Shown: positions 1-4,760, counted from the first letter of the stretch. The stretch: DNA of 6,107 nucleotides from DASWHK01 sp036398215 (GCA_036398215.1 DASWHK010000137.1:1-6107), one strand, 5' to 3'. Notes: generated by a model from the sequence alone, not told the origin. A program made the numbers and translations.

Positions 1-804
1 CACGCCGACCGTCGCCTGCACCAGCCGCAGGCGCTCGAGGAGCTTCTCGTCGCGCGCCAGCAGGGCGCCGCCGACCGTCGAGTTGTGCCCCTCGATGTAC
101 TTGGTCGTCGAGTAGATGACCACGTCGGCGCCGAGCCCGAAGGCGTCCTGCAGCACCGAGGTCAGGAAGGTGTTGTCGACGACGAGCAGCGTCCCGCTTT
201 GCCGGGTGATCTCGGCGACGGCGGCGACGTCGGTGAGCTTGAGCGTCGGGTTGGCGGGCGACTCGATGAACACCAGCCGGGTGCGCGGCCCGATGGCCGC
301 GGCGACGTTGTCGGCGTTCGAGGTGTCGACGAAGCTGGCCTCGACGCCGAAGCCTTCGAGCACCTGGCGGAGCAGCCGCACGGTGCCGCCGTAGACGACA
401 TCGGAGACCACCACGTGGTCGCCGGCCCGCAGATGGCCGAGAAACAGCGTCGAGATCGCCGCCATGCCGGTGGCGAAGCACAGCGCCGGCGGCGTTCCTT
501 CGATCTGGCCGAGGTTGCGCTCGAGCGCCGCCACCGTCGGGTTGCCGGCGCGGCTGTAGGTGAAGCCCTTGTGGACGCCGACGGCCTCTTGAACGAAGGT
601 CGTCGACTGGTAGATCGGGGTGAGGATCGCGCCGGTGGCCGGATCGGGCTGCAGGCCGCCGTGGATGATGTCGGTGTAGAGGCTCTCACCGGCGGAGGCG
701 GCGTCGGGAATCGCCGCGGAAGGTGGGGGGCCGCCGGGTGCGGACGGGTCTGGATCGCCGGTTCCCGGCGAAGAGCCTGTGGTTTCGAACGCATCGAGTG
801 TCAT
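1..804 (-). CDS. Cys/Met metabolism PLP-dependent enzyme (cystathionine gamma-synthase/lyase family), 3' end outside window
   Basis: The first 268 codons of a fold-type I PLP enzyme of the MetB/MetC/MetY/MetZ family, probably cytoplasmic. Visible family motifs in order: FTYSRAGNPT (81-90, with the Tyr83/Arg85 phosphate-binding pair of the neighbouring subunit), the SDVVYGG segment (134-140, Tyr138 stacking on PLP), IESPANPT (180-187), VDNTF (209-213, Asp210 contacting the pyridine nitrogen) and YSTTKYIEGHN (231-241), where Lys235 should form the Schiff base. The start is set by AGGAGGT at 813-819, eight bases before the ATG. Residues 1 to about 50 form an extension rich in Pro, Gly, Ser and Asp that is absent from the typical roughly 385-residue family members. 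Family members perform gamma-replacement on O-acylhomoserine, or beta- or gamma-elimination of cystathionine or methionine. The visible part does not say which, so no symbol is given. A terminator hairpin and leader peptide lie upstream. Confidence 0.93.
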   Translation of the reverse strand, partial: MTLDAFETTGSSPGTGDPDPSAPGGPPPSAAIPDAASAGESLYTDIIHGGLQPDPATGAILTPIYQSTTFVQEAVGVHKGFTYSRAGNPTVAALERNLGQIEGTPPALCFATGMAAISTLFLGHLRAGDHVVVSDVVYGGTVRLLRQVLEGFGVEASFVDTSNADNVAAAIGPRTRLVFIESPANPTLKLTDVAAVAEITRQSGTLLVVDNTFLTSVLQDAFGLGADVVIYSTTKYIEGHNSTVGGALLARDEKLLERLRLVQATVGV

Positions 805-845
805 GACGGGGTACCTCCTGTGGTTGTGCCGCGCCCGCGGGGGAA

Positions 846-884
846 CGGCGTGGTTACGGCGTTGTTGGATCGGCGTTGTCGGAT
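846..884. repeat. Short tandem repeat, 14-base unit
   Basis: On the plus strand CGGCGTTGTTGGAT (857-870) is followed directly by CGGCGTTGTCGGAT (871-884), one mismatch in 14. A degenerate 11-base partial copy, CGGCGTGGTTA, precedes them (846-856). The repeat lies in the transcribed but untranslated stretch between the minus-strand terminator hairpin (951-981) and the start codon at 804. No function is evident. It could be a polymerase-slippage product or part of a binding site. Confidence 0.7.
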
Positions 885-950
885 TGCGGGTCGCCTCGTT
901 GCTCGCCTGTCTCGTGGCGTTGCCGCCAAACGTTGTGCTGTCGGGAAAAC

Positions 951-981
951 AAAAAGACCATCGCCTTTTCGGGCGATGGTC
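951..981 (-). terminator. Intrinsic terminator acting as attenuator before the PLP-enzyme gene
   Basis: Read on the minus strand, GACCATCGCC (981-972), a six-base loop and GGCGATGGTC (965-956) form a perfect 10-bp stem followed at once by TTTTT, then G and TTTT. It lies about 150 bases upstream of the PLP-enzyme start, downstream of a promoter and leader peptide on the same strand. It is therefore placed as an attenuator rather than as the end of a gene. Confidence 0.88.
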
Positions 982-1015
982 GGTGTGGAGAGGTTCTACG
1001 CTCGCTTCTAGCCGC

Positions 1016-1093
1016 TCAGACTCCGTCACCGGACACGCCCGCCCGAAGGCCAGGCATGCCCATGAGAATTCGACTTTGTCCGACGAGCGCCAT
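1016..1093 (-). CDS. Putative 25-residue leader peptide of the PLP-enzyme attenuator
   Basis: A short ORF beginning MALVGQSRILMGMPGLRAGV and ending TGA at 1016. A good Shine-Dalgarno, AGGAGAGG (1101-1108), lies seven bases before the ATG. It sits between the promoter at 1174-1201 and the terminator at 951-981, the position expected of an attenuator control peptide. Possible control codons are two internal Met codons in ATG-GGC-ATG (1055-1063), preceded by Ile and Leu. Met would suit a methionine-family enzyme, Ile/Leu a branched-chain signal; codon content alone does not decide. CGGACA (1082-1077) inside the ORF can pair with TGTCCG (1035-1030), and the overlapping GGTGACGG...TC (1030-1019) can pair imperfectly with the 5' arm of the terminator (981-972). 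These are alternative structures of the attenuator kind. The peptide itself probably has no function beyond being translated. Confidence 0.6.
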   Translation of the reverse strand: MALVGQSRILMGMPGLRAGVSGDGV

Positions 1094-1173
1094 GAGGCGA
1101 CCTCTCCTGCTCTCGCGCGGCGCCTGGCAACGCCGGTCGTTGCAGCCAGCGCACATCGGCGCGAGTGCGATCC

Positions 1174-1201
1174 ATCATATTCATGGCGAAGCCGATGTCA
1201 A
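1174..1201 (-). promoter_or_regulatory. Sigma70-type promoter for the PLP-enzyme transcript
   Basis: On the minus strand a perfect -35 hexamer TTGACA (1201-1196) and a -10 hexamer TATGAT (1179-1174) are separated by 16 bases. Transcription would start near 1167, about 70 bases before the leader peptide ATG and about 360 bases before the PLP-enzyme start. Confidence 0.75.
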
Positions 1202-1264
1202 CCCTTCAATGGGCAAGTGGGAGCGGCACTCCGCCGTCGCGCATGCGCCCGCCCCCTCGCCCGG

Positions 1265-1289
1265 TGACGTCATCTCACAAATCTGACGT
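1265..1289. promoter_or_regulatory. Palindrome TGACGTCA with a second TGACGT half-site (possible operator)
   Basis: A perfect 8-base palindrome TGACGTCA occupies 1265-1272, and a second TGACGT copy in the same orientation starts at 1284, 19 bases further on. The pair lies roughly 65-90 bases upstream of the -35 box at 1196-1201. The spacing, about two helical turns, is compatible with a dimeric regulator, but no regulator is identified and the match may be chance. Confidence 0.2.
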
Positions 1290-1324
1290 ACGCCCATGGG
1301 CAAGGGTACTGCCCGATTTGGGGT

Positions 1325-1564
1325 TCAGTGCTCGTGGCCGACGATTTCCACTGCCCGGACGTCGTAGAGCTTTTCCGTTTGCCGCGCCAGCGTCTCCGGC
1401 GAGAGTCGCGTCTCGACGGTCACCTCGAGGATCGCCAAACCCGTTCGACGGTCGTTGCCGAGCTCGATGTCGACGATGCGCGCGCAGCGGTGCTCGACGA
1501 GCCGCAGGACCCTGAGCAGCGCGCCACGCGTCATTTGCAGGCGAACGCGGAGCGTGAATCTCAC
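1325..1564 (-). CDS. ilvM: Acetolactate synthase isozyme II-type small (regulatory) subunit, ACT domain
   Basis: A 79-residue protein that is essentially one ACT domain (beta-alpha-beta-beta-alpha-beta). It opens RFTLRVRLQMTRGALLRVLR, has a central HRCARIVDIELGN segment and closes with YDVRAVEIVGHEH. Length and layout match the E. coli IlvM small subunit (87 residues), not the larger two-domain IlvN/IlvH. It should bind and activate the IlvG catalytic subunit encoded just upstream. The chosen start is GTG at 1564, whose GTGA overlaps the ilvG stop codon by four bases, implying translational coupling. There is no clear Shine-Dalgarno. An in-frame ATG at 1600 would add 12 residues and extend the overlap; it is possible but would add sequence before the ACT domain. 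Whether the single ACT domain gives valine feedback sensitivity cannot be judged; E. coli isozyme II is valine-resistant. Confidence 0.85.
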   Translation of the reverse strand: MRFTLRVRLQMTRGALLRVLRLVEHRCARIVDIELGNDRRTGLAILEVTVETRLSPETLARQTEKLYDVRAVEIVGHEH

Positions 1565-3237
1565 GGCTCGCTGCCGTCCAACATCGTGGCGTTCGAGCAT
1601 CCCGGCTTGACCAGGGGCCAGACATTGTGGCGCGCATCGATCGACACGTGTGCCAGGGCCGGCCCGTCGACGGTGAGCAACCAGTTGATGCCGGCGGCCA
1701 CCTCGCCGCGGCGTCGAATGTAGATCGACGGGATGCCGAAGGCGTTCGCCAGCCGCGCGAAGTCGGGGTTGTCGGAGAGGTCGACCTCGCTGTAGCGACC
1801 GGCGAAGAAGAGCTCCTGCCACTGGCGCACCAGGCCGAGAGACTTGTTGTCGAGCAGGACGATCTTGACGTCGAGGCCGTAGCGGACGAGGGTCGCGAGC
1901 TCTTGCACGTTCATCATGATCGAGCCGTCGCCGGTTACCAGGACGACCCGATTCGTGGGACATCCGAGCTTGGCGCCGATCGCCGCGGGCAGGCCAAATC
2001 CCATGGTGCCGAGCCCGCCGCTCGACAGGTGCTTTTCCGGCCGTGAGAAGCGGCAGTGTTGAGCAACCCACATCTGATGCTGGCCGACGTCGCAGACCAC
2101 GATCGCCTCATCGCCGGCGCTTTCGGACAACTGCCGCAACAGCGCCGGCGCGTAGACGAGATCTCCCGGAGCGTCGTACCGGTAGGCGTCGCTCGCCTTG
2201 CGCTCGCAGCATTCACGCCGCCAGGCTTCGATGGCCAGCGGAATCGACATGGCCTCGAGGGCCGGGCGCAGATCGTCGGCGACCACGGCGGCGTCGGCGC
2301 GCCGCAGCTTGCCTACCTCCGACCTGTCGACATCGAGATGCACGACGCGCGCCCCGGGGGCGAACTCGTCGAGCTTGCCGGTGGCGCGGTCGTCAAAGCG
2401 GGCGCCGACGCAAACCAGCAAGTCGCATGCCTGGACCGCCAGGTTTGCGGCCCGTGATCCGTGCATGCCGAGCATGCCGAGGAACAGCGGGTGGTTGGTA
2501 GGGATCGCCCCCAATCCCCGCAGAGTCGCAACGACTGGGGCGCCGGTGGTGTCGACGAAGGCGCGGAACCCGGAGACGAGATTGCCGAGCCCGATGCCGC
2601 CGCCGGCATACACCAGGGGTCGCTTGCTGGCCTGCAGGAGCTCGACCGCCGTGGCGATTGCATCGGCGTCGGCGGCGACGGGTGCGGTCGGCGCTGGCGC
2701 CGCGGGCCGGCGGCCGCCCGCGGCCGGCACCGGAAACGCGCAAGCGGCCGCGGCGATGTCCTTGGGAAGATCGATCAGCACCGGCCCCGGACGCCCCGTG
2801 CGTGCCAGCAGGAAGGCCTCGTTCACCACCCACAAGAGATCCTCGGGCGCCGCCACCAGGAAGCTGTGCTTGACGATCCCCAATGTCATTCCCAGGATGT
2901 CGACCTCCTGGAAGGCATCGGTGCCGATCAGCGATAGCGGCACTTGCCCGGTGATCGCGAGCAGCGGAATCGAGTCCATGTGAGCATTGGCGATCCCGGT
3001 GACCAGATTGGTGGCACCGGGACCGGAGGTCGCCAGGCAGACGCCTACCTTGCCGGTGGCGCGCGCATAGCCGTCGGCGGCCAACGCAGCGCCCTGCTCG
3101 TGGCGCATCAAGACGTGCCGAACGCGGGCGCCCACGAGGGCATCGTAGACCGGCATGATGGCGCCGCCGGGATGGCCGAATACGACATCAACGCCCTCGG
3201 CCTCGAGCGCGGTGATCAGGTACTGCGCGCCGGTCAT
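1561..3237 (-). CDS. ilvG: Acetolactate synthase isozyme II-type large (catalytic) subunit
   Basis: A 558-residue ThDP- and FAD-dependent acetohydroxyacid synthase. It condenses two pyruvates to 2-acetolactate (valine/leucine) or pyruvate plus 2-oxobutyrate to 2-aceto-2-hydroxybutyrate (isoleucine). N-terminal ThDP domain: GHPGGAIMPVYDAL (21-34), catalytic Glu47 in RHEQGA, TSGPGATNL (70-78), GTDAFQEVD (105-113). A Pro/Ala-rich linker (about 169-190) leads to the FAD-binding middle domain with LGMLGMHG (253-260) and GARFDDR (278-284). C-terminal ThDP domain: GDGS (436-439) to Asn464, then VRQWQELFF (470-478), where Trp473 matches the E. coli IlvG tryptophan that favours 2-oxobutyrate. The C-terminus, including HVSIDARHNVWPLVKPG, closely resembles E. 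coli IlvG. ATG at 3237 overlaps the ilvC stop as ATGA; the longer upstream frame would run far into ilvC and is not used. The frame is intact, unlike the frameshifted ilvG of E. coli K-12. Confidence 0.95.
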   Translation of the reverse strand: MTGAQYLITALEAEGVDVVFGHPGGAIMPVYDALVGARVRHVLMRHEQGAALAADGYARATGKVGVCLATSGPGATNLVTGIANAHMDSIPLLAITGQVPLSLIGTDAFQEVDILGMTLGIVKHSFLVAAPEDLLWVVNEAFLLARTGRPGPVLIDLPKDIAAAACAFPVPAAGGRRPAAPAPTAPVAADADAIATAVELLQASKRPLVYAGGGIGLGNLVSGFRAFVDTTGAPVVATLRGLGAIPTNHPLFLGMLGMHGSRAANLAVQACDLLVCVGARFDDRATGKLDEFAPGARVVHLDVDRSEVGKLRRADAAVVADDLRPALEAMSIPLAIEAWRRECCERKASDAYRYDAPGDLVYAPALLRQLSESAGDEAIVVCDVGQHQMWVAQHCRFSRPEKHLSSGGLGTMGFGLPAAIGAKLGCPTNRVVLVTGDGSIMMNVQELATLVRYGLDVKIVLLDNKSLGLVRQWQELFFAGRYSEVDLSDNPDFARLANAFGIPSIYIRRRGEVAAGINWLLTVDGPALAHVSIDARHNVWPLVKPGCSNATMLDGSEP

Positions 3238-4241
3238 GGCGCACCGGCCCCGGCCGCAGTGCCGGCCCGGTGGGCGCGCAAACGGCGCCCGACATGCTCG
3301 ATCGGGTGGTCGAGGTCGGCGGCCAGGAGACGCTCGTAACGGGGTCGGCCGGCCTCGTTCTCGTCGATCCACTCGCGCGCAAAAGCTCCGGAGCGTACCT
3401 CAGCGAGAATTTCGCGCATGCTCGCCCGCACGTGCTCGTCGACGATTCGGTCGCCCCGACTCAGGTCCCCGTACTTCGCGGTCTCGCTCACCGCCGCGTG
3501 CATCGCCGAGAAGCCGCCTTCGTAGAGCAAATCGACGATCAGCTTGAGCTCGTTCAAGCACTCGAAGTAGGCCACTTCCGGTTGATAACCGGCGTCGACC
3601 AGCGTCTCCCAGCCGGCGACCACCAGCTCGGTGACGCCGCCGCACAGCACCGCCTGCTCGCCGAACAGGTCGGTTTCGGTTTCCTCGGCGAAGGTTGTCT
3701 CGATGACGCCGGCGCGGGTGCAGCCGAGAGCATCGGCGTAGGCGAGCGCGCGGTCGAACGCTGCCCCGGTAGCGTCCTGATGGACCGCCAGCAGACAGGG
3801 CACGCCGCCGCCGCGCTCGAAGTGGCGGCGCAGCAGATTTCCCGGCGCCTTGGGGGCGATCAGGACCACGTCGACAGCGCCGGAAGGCTCGATGCGATCG
3901 TAGTGCACGTTGAAACCGTGGGCGAAAAGCAGCGTCGCGCCGGGGCGCATGCACGGTGCGATCGCGGAGGAAAACAGCGCCGGCTGGGCCATGTCCGGAA
4001 CCAGCACCGCGACGACGTCGGCGGCCGCGGTTGCCGCGGCGCAGGCAACGGGGGCGAAGCCGTCGTCGCGCGCCCGCGTCACGCTGTTTCCGTTTTCACG
4101 CACGCCGACCACGACCTCACAGCCGCTGTCGCGGAGGTTCAAAGCGTGGGCGCGTCCCTGGCTGCCGTAGCCGAGAACGGCCACGACTTTCCCTGCCAGC
4201 GCATCGAGCTTGGCGTCTTCGGCCCAGTGAATCTTTGCCAT
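3234..4241 (-). CDS. ilvC: Ketol-acid reductoisomerase (class I, short form)
   Basis: A 335-residue enzyme converting 2-acetolactate or 2-aceto-2-hydroxybutyrate to the dihydroxyacids by Mg-dependent alkyl migration and NAD(P)H reduction. The Rossmann domain opens with LGYGSQGRAHALNL (GxGxxG at 24-29). The cofactor loop has Arg48 and Ser53, suggesting NADPH (inference). Active-site residues are present: His108 in AHGFN, Lys131, Asp191 and Glu195 in TDLFGEQ, Glu227 and Glu231 in FECLNELK, Ser252. Length fits class I (about 330-340). In the usually conserved PKGPGH stretch this protein reads PKAPGN (130-135), two substitutions. A short Ala/Gly-rich tail follows the knotted C-terminal domain. 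The start at 4241 has GAGGAGGAG (4248-4256) six bases upstream; a longer open frame to 4415 runs through the attenuator and is rejected. It is the first gene of ilvC-ilvG-ilvM. Confidence 0.96.
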   Translation of the reverse strand: MAKIHWAEDAKLDALAGKVVAVLGYGSQGRAHALNLRDSGCEVVVGVRENGNSVTRARDDGFAPVACAAATAAADVVAVLVPDMAQPALFSSAIAPCMRPGATLLFAHGFNVHYDRIEPSGAVDVVLIAPKAPGNLLRRHFERGGGVPCLLAVHQDATGAAFDRALAYADALGCTRAGVIETTFAEETETDLFGEQAVLCGGVTELVVAGWETLVDAGYQPEVAYFECLNELKLIVDLLYEGGFSAMHAAVSETAKYGDLSRGDRIVDEHVRASMREILAEVRSGAFAREWIDENEAGRPRYERLLAADLDHPIEHVGRRLRAHRAGTAAGAGAP

Positions 4242-4319
4242 CGTGATCTCCTCCTCGACGCCGGCGACCGGGGCACCGGCCGCCAGCTTCAGTCGGTTGG
4301 TCCGGCACGCGCCGGAAAC

Positions 4320-4353
4320 AAAAAAGGCCCCCGCACCCTCAGGTGCGGGGGCC
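4320..4353 (-). terminator. Second (ilvC-proximal) attenuator terminator of the ilv operon
   Basis: Minus strand: GGCCCCCGCACC (4353-4342), loop TGAG, GGTGCGGGGGCC (4337-4326), then TTTTTT (4325-4320). It is a perfect 12-bp GC-rich stem with a six-U tract, 78 bases upstream of the ilvC start and just after the stop of leader peptide 2. It should stop transcription before ilvC unless the upstream antiterminator segment (4386-4376) captures its 5' arm. Confidence 0.93.
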
Positions 4354-4365
4354 GGTGCCCGACGG

Positions 4366-4440
4366 CTACACCGGTGGCCCGCACCTCGTCGTAATGACGA
4401 GGAGGAAGAGTCCAAGGGCCACCGCTGCGGTCGTCGTCAT
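4366..4440 (-). CDS. ilv leader peptide 2 (24 residues, Leu/Val/Ile control codons)
   Basis: A 24-codon ORF beginning MTTTAAVALGLFLLVITT and ending TAG at 4366. Residues 7-16 contain Val, Leu, Leu, Leu, Leu, Val and Ile, as in ilv operon control peptides. The base sequence supplies the classic three-way switch. Segment 1 CGGTGGCCC (4424-4416) pairs perfectly over 9 bp with 4380-4372. Segment 2 AGGTGCGGG (4386-4378) pairs over 9 bp with the 5' arm and first loop base of the terminator (4349-4341), with two further pairs across a bulge. Segments 3 and 4 are the terminator. A ribosome stalled at the Leu/Val codons would mask segment 1 and free segment 2. The Shine-Dalgarno is weak: GAGG at 4456-4459 lies 15 bases from this ATG but 7 bases from an ATG at 4448 that opens a three-codon ORF, ATG-ACA-ACA-TGA, overlapping this start. 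Confidence 0.8.
   Translation of the reverse strand: MTTTAAVALGLFLLVITTRCGPPV
4376..4424 (-). promoter_or_regulatory. Attenuator 2 antiterminator/protector segments
   Basis: Segment 1 (4424-4416) and segment 2 (4386-4372) form the protector hairpin, while segment 2 (4386-4376) can instead pair with the terminator 5' arm at 4353-4341. The two are mutually exclusive because they share bases 4380-4376. The pairing was found by complementarity reading, not by energy calculation. Confidence 0.75.
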
Positions 4441-4463
4441 GTTGTCATCCGATCGCCTCAACG

Positions 4464-4491
4464 AAAAAAGCCCGCGCCGTCGGCGCGGGCT
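4464..4491 (-). terminator. First (promoter-proximal) attenuator terminator of the ilv operon
   Basis: Minus strand: AGCCCGCGCC (4491-4482), loop GAC, GGCGCGGGCT (4478-4469), followed by further Ts through 4464. It is a 10-bp perfect stem with a U-tract, 25 bases after leader peptide 1 and 24 bases before leader peptide 2. Transcripts must pass this and the second terminator to reach ilvC. Confidence 0.92.
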
Positions 4492-4515
4492 GCTCGAGCT
4501 TGCTGAGTTCGCTCG

Positions 4516-4590
4516 TTAGCGCACGCCGCCGGGGCCGACGACACGAAGTCGGCGAATTCGGCGGGCGTGGCAGGCGACGAGCTGGCTCAT
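4516..4590 (-). CDS. ilv leader peptide 1 (24 residues, probably leaderless)
   Basis: A 24-codon ORF, MSQLVACHARRIRRLRVV then GPGGVR, ending TAA at 4516. Leu4, Val5, Ile12, Leu15, Val17, Val18 and Val23 are candidate control codons, with an Ile-Leu-Val-Val run at 12-18. The ATG lies nine bases after the -10 hexamer TATGCT (4605-4600), so the transcript probably begins 0-3 bases before the start codon, and no Shine-Dalgarno is present. Complementary segments: CACGCCCGCC (4569-4560) pairs with GGCGGCGTG (4530-4522) with one bulge. The overlapping GGCGTGCGCT (4527-4518), around the stop codon, pairs with the terminator 5' arm AGCCCGCGCC (4491-4482) at 9 of 10 positions including one G-U. A ribosome reaching the stop would cover the antiterminator; one stalled near Ile12/Leu15 would leave it free. 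Confidence 0.72.
   Translation of the reverse strand: MSQLVACHARRIRRLRVVGPGGVR
4518..4569 (-). promoter_or_regulatory. Attenuator 1 antiterminator/protector segments
   Basis: The protector stem is 4569-4560 with 4530-4522. The antiterminator is 4527-4518 with 4491-4482. They share bases 4527-4522 and so cannot coexist. One mismatch and one G-U pair in the antiterminator make it weaker than in attenuator 2. Confidence 0.6.
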
Positions 4591-4599
4591 GGGACCGTC

Positions 4600-4627
4600 A
4601 GCATACACGATCCAGGATTCTGGTCAA
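4600..4627 (-). promoter_or_regulatory. Promoter of the ilvC-ilvG-ilvM operon
   Basis: Minus strand TTGACC (4627-4622), 16-base spacer, TATGCT (4605-4600). It has five of six matches to the -35 and five of six to the -10 sigma70 consensus. The predicted start lies at about 4590-4593, at or just before the leader peptide 1 ATG. Confidence 0.75.
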
Positions 4628-4760
4628 GTAGCGGTCGAAACATTGGCTTACCCCCGCCGTCGACCTGCCGAGGGGGCGTTGAGCGCAGCGGCGCCGAAAA
4701 ACCCGCCGGCGCGGGGCGCAGTTTTGCGGCCGTGGGCTGGCGCGCCGCCCGCCGCTAGGC
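4628..4760. other. Divergent intergenic spacer between ilv and leu promoters
   Basis: About 130 bases separate the minus-strand ilv promoter from the plus-strand leu promoter. No ORF, clear palindrome or repeat that I would call an operator is seen. A shared regulator binding here is possible but not visible. Confidence 0.4.

Larger units (their letters stand above)
805..1324. other. 520-base intergenic control region
   Basis: There is no protein gene here other than the 25-residue leader. Reading along the minus strand from the ilvM stop: an imperfect dyad CAAATC...GATTTG (1320-1278) lacking a U-tract, the promoter, the leader peptide, the terminator hairpin, and about 150 bases of untranslated leader with a 14-base tandem repeat. 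I see no convincing terminator for the ilv operon before the promoter, so some read-through from ilvM into this unit is possible. No conserved core of the SAM-I, SAM-II, SAH or T-box riboregulators was recognised. Confidence 0.6.

Noticed and set aside
85..1011. 308-codon open frame on the plus strand
   Set aside because: It is antisense to the PLP-enzyme gene, which has clear family motifs; its sequence is Arg/Gly/Val-rich without a domain, and it ends over the attenuator hairpin.
951..1167. SAM, SAH or similar riboswitch ahead of the PLP-enzyme gene
   Set aside because: The placement is suitable, but I could not match the conserved cores of SAM-I, SAM-II or SAH RNAs, whereas a translated ORF with Shine-Dalgarno is present. 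A covariance-model search of 951-1167 would settle it.
1278..1320. Terminator for the ilv operon after ilvM
   Set aside because: CAAATC...GATTTG and an inner GGGCA/TGCCC pairing exist, but the stem is interrupted and there is no U-tract.
1325..1600. Longer ilvM starting at ATG 1600
   Set aside because: It would add 12 residues before the ACT domain and overlap ilvG by 40 bases without a Shine-Dalgarno. The GTGA overlap start at 1564 is simpler, though the ATG cannot be ruled out.
2198..2983. 261-codon and other plus-strand open frames over ilvG
   Set aside because: They are shadows of ilvG, with Arg/Ser/Ala-rich composition and no domains.
3270..4394. 374-codon open frame on the plus strand
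   Set aside because: It is antisense to ilvC and runs across the second ilv attenuator; no recognisable protein features. High G+C leaves long shadow frames.
4242..4415. N-terminally extended IlvC from ATG 4415
   Set aside because: The frame runs through the terminator hairpin and leader peptide 2, while ATG 4241 has a strong Shine-Dalgarno and begins with the usual MAKIHWAEDA-type N-terminus.
4320..4600. T-box RNA before ilvC
   Set aside because: There is no T-box antiterminator sequence (AGGGUGGNACCGCG-like); the presence of two short ORFs with regulatory codons explains the region better.
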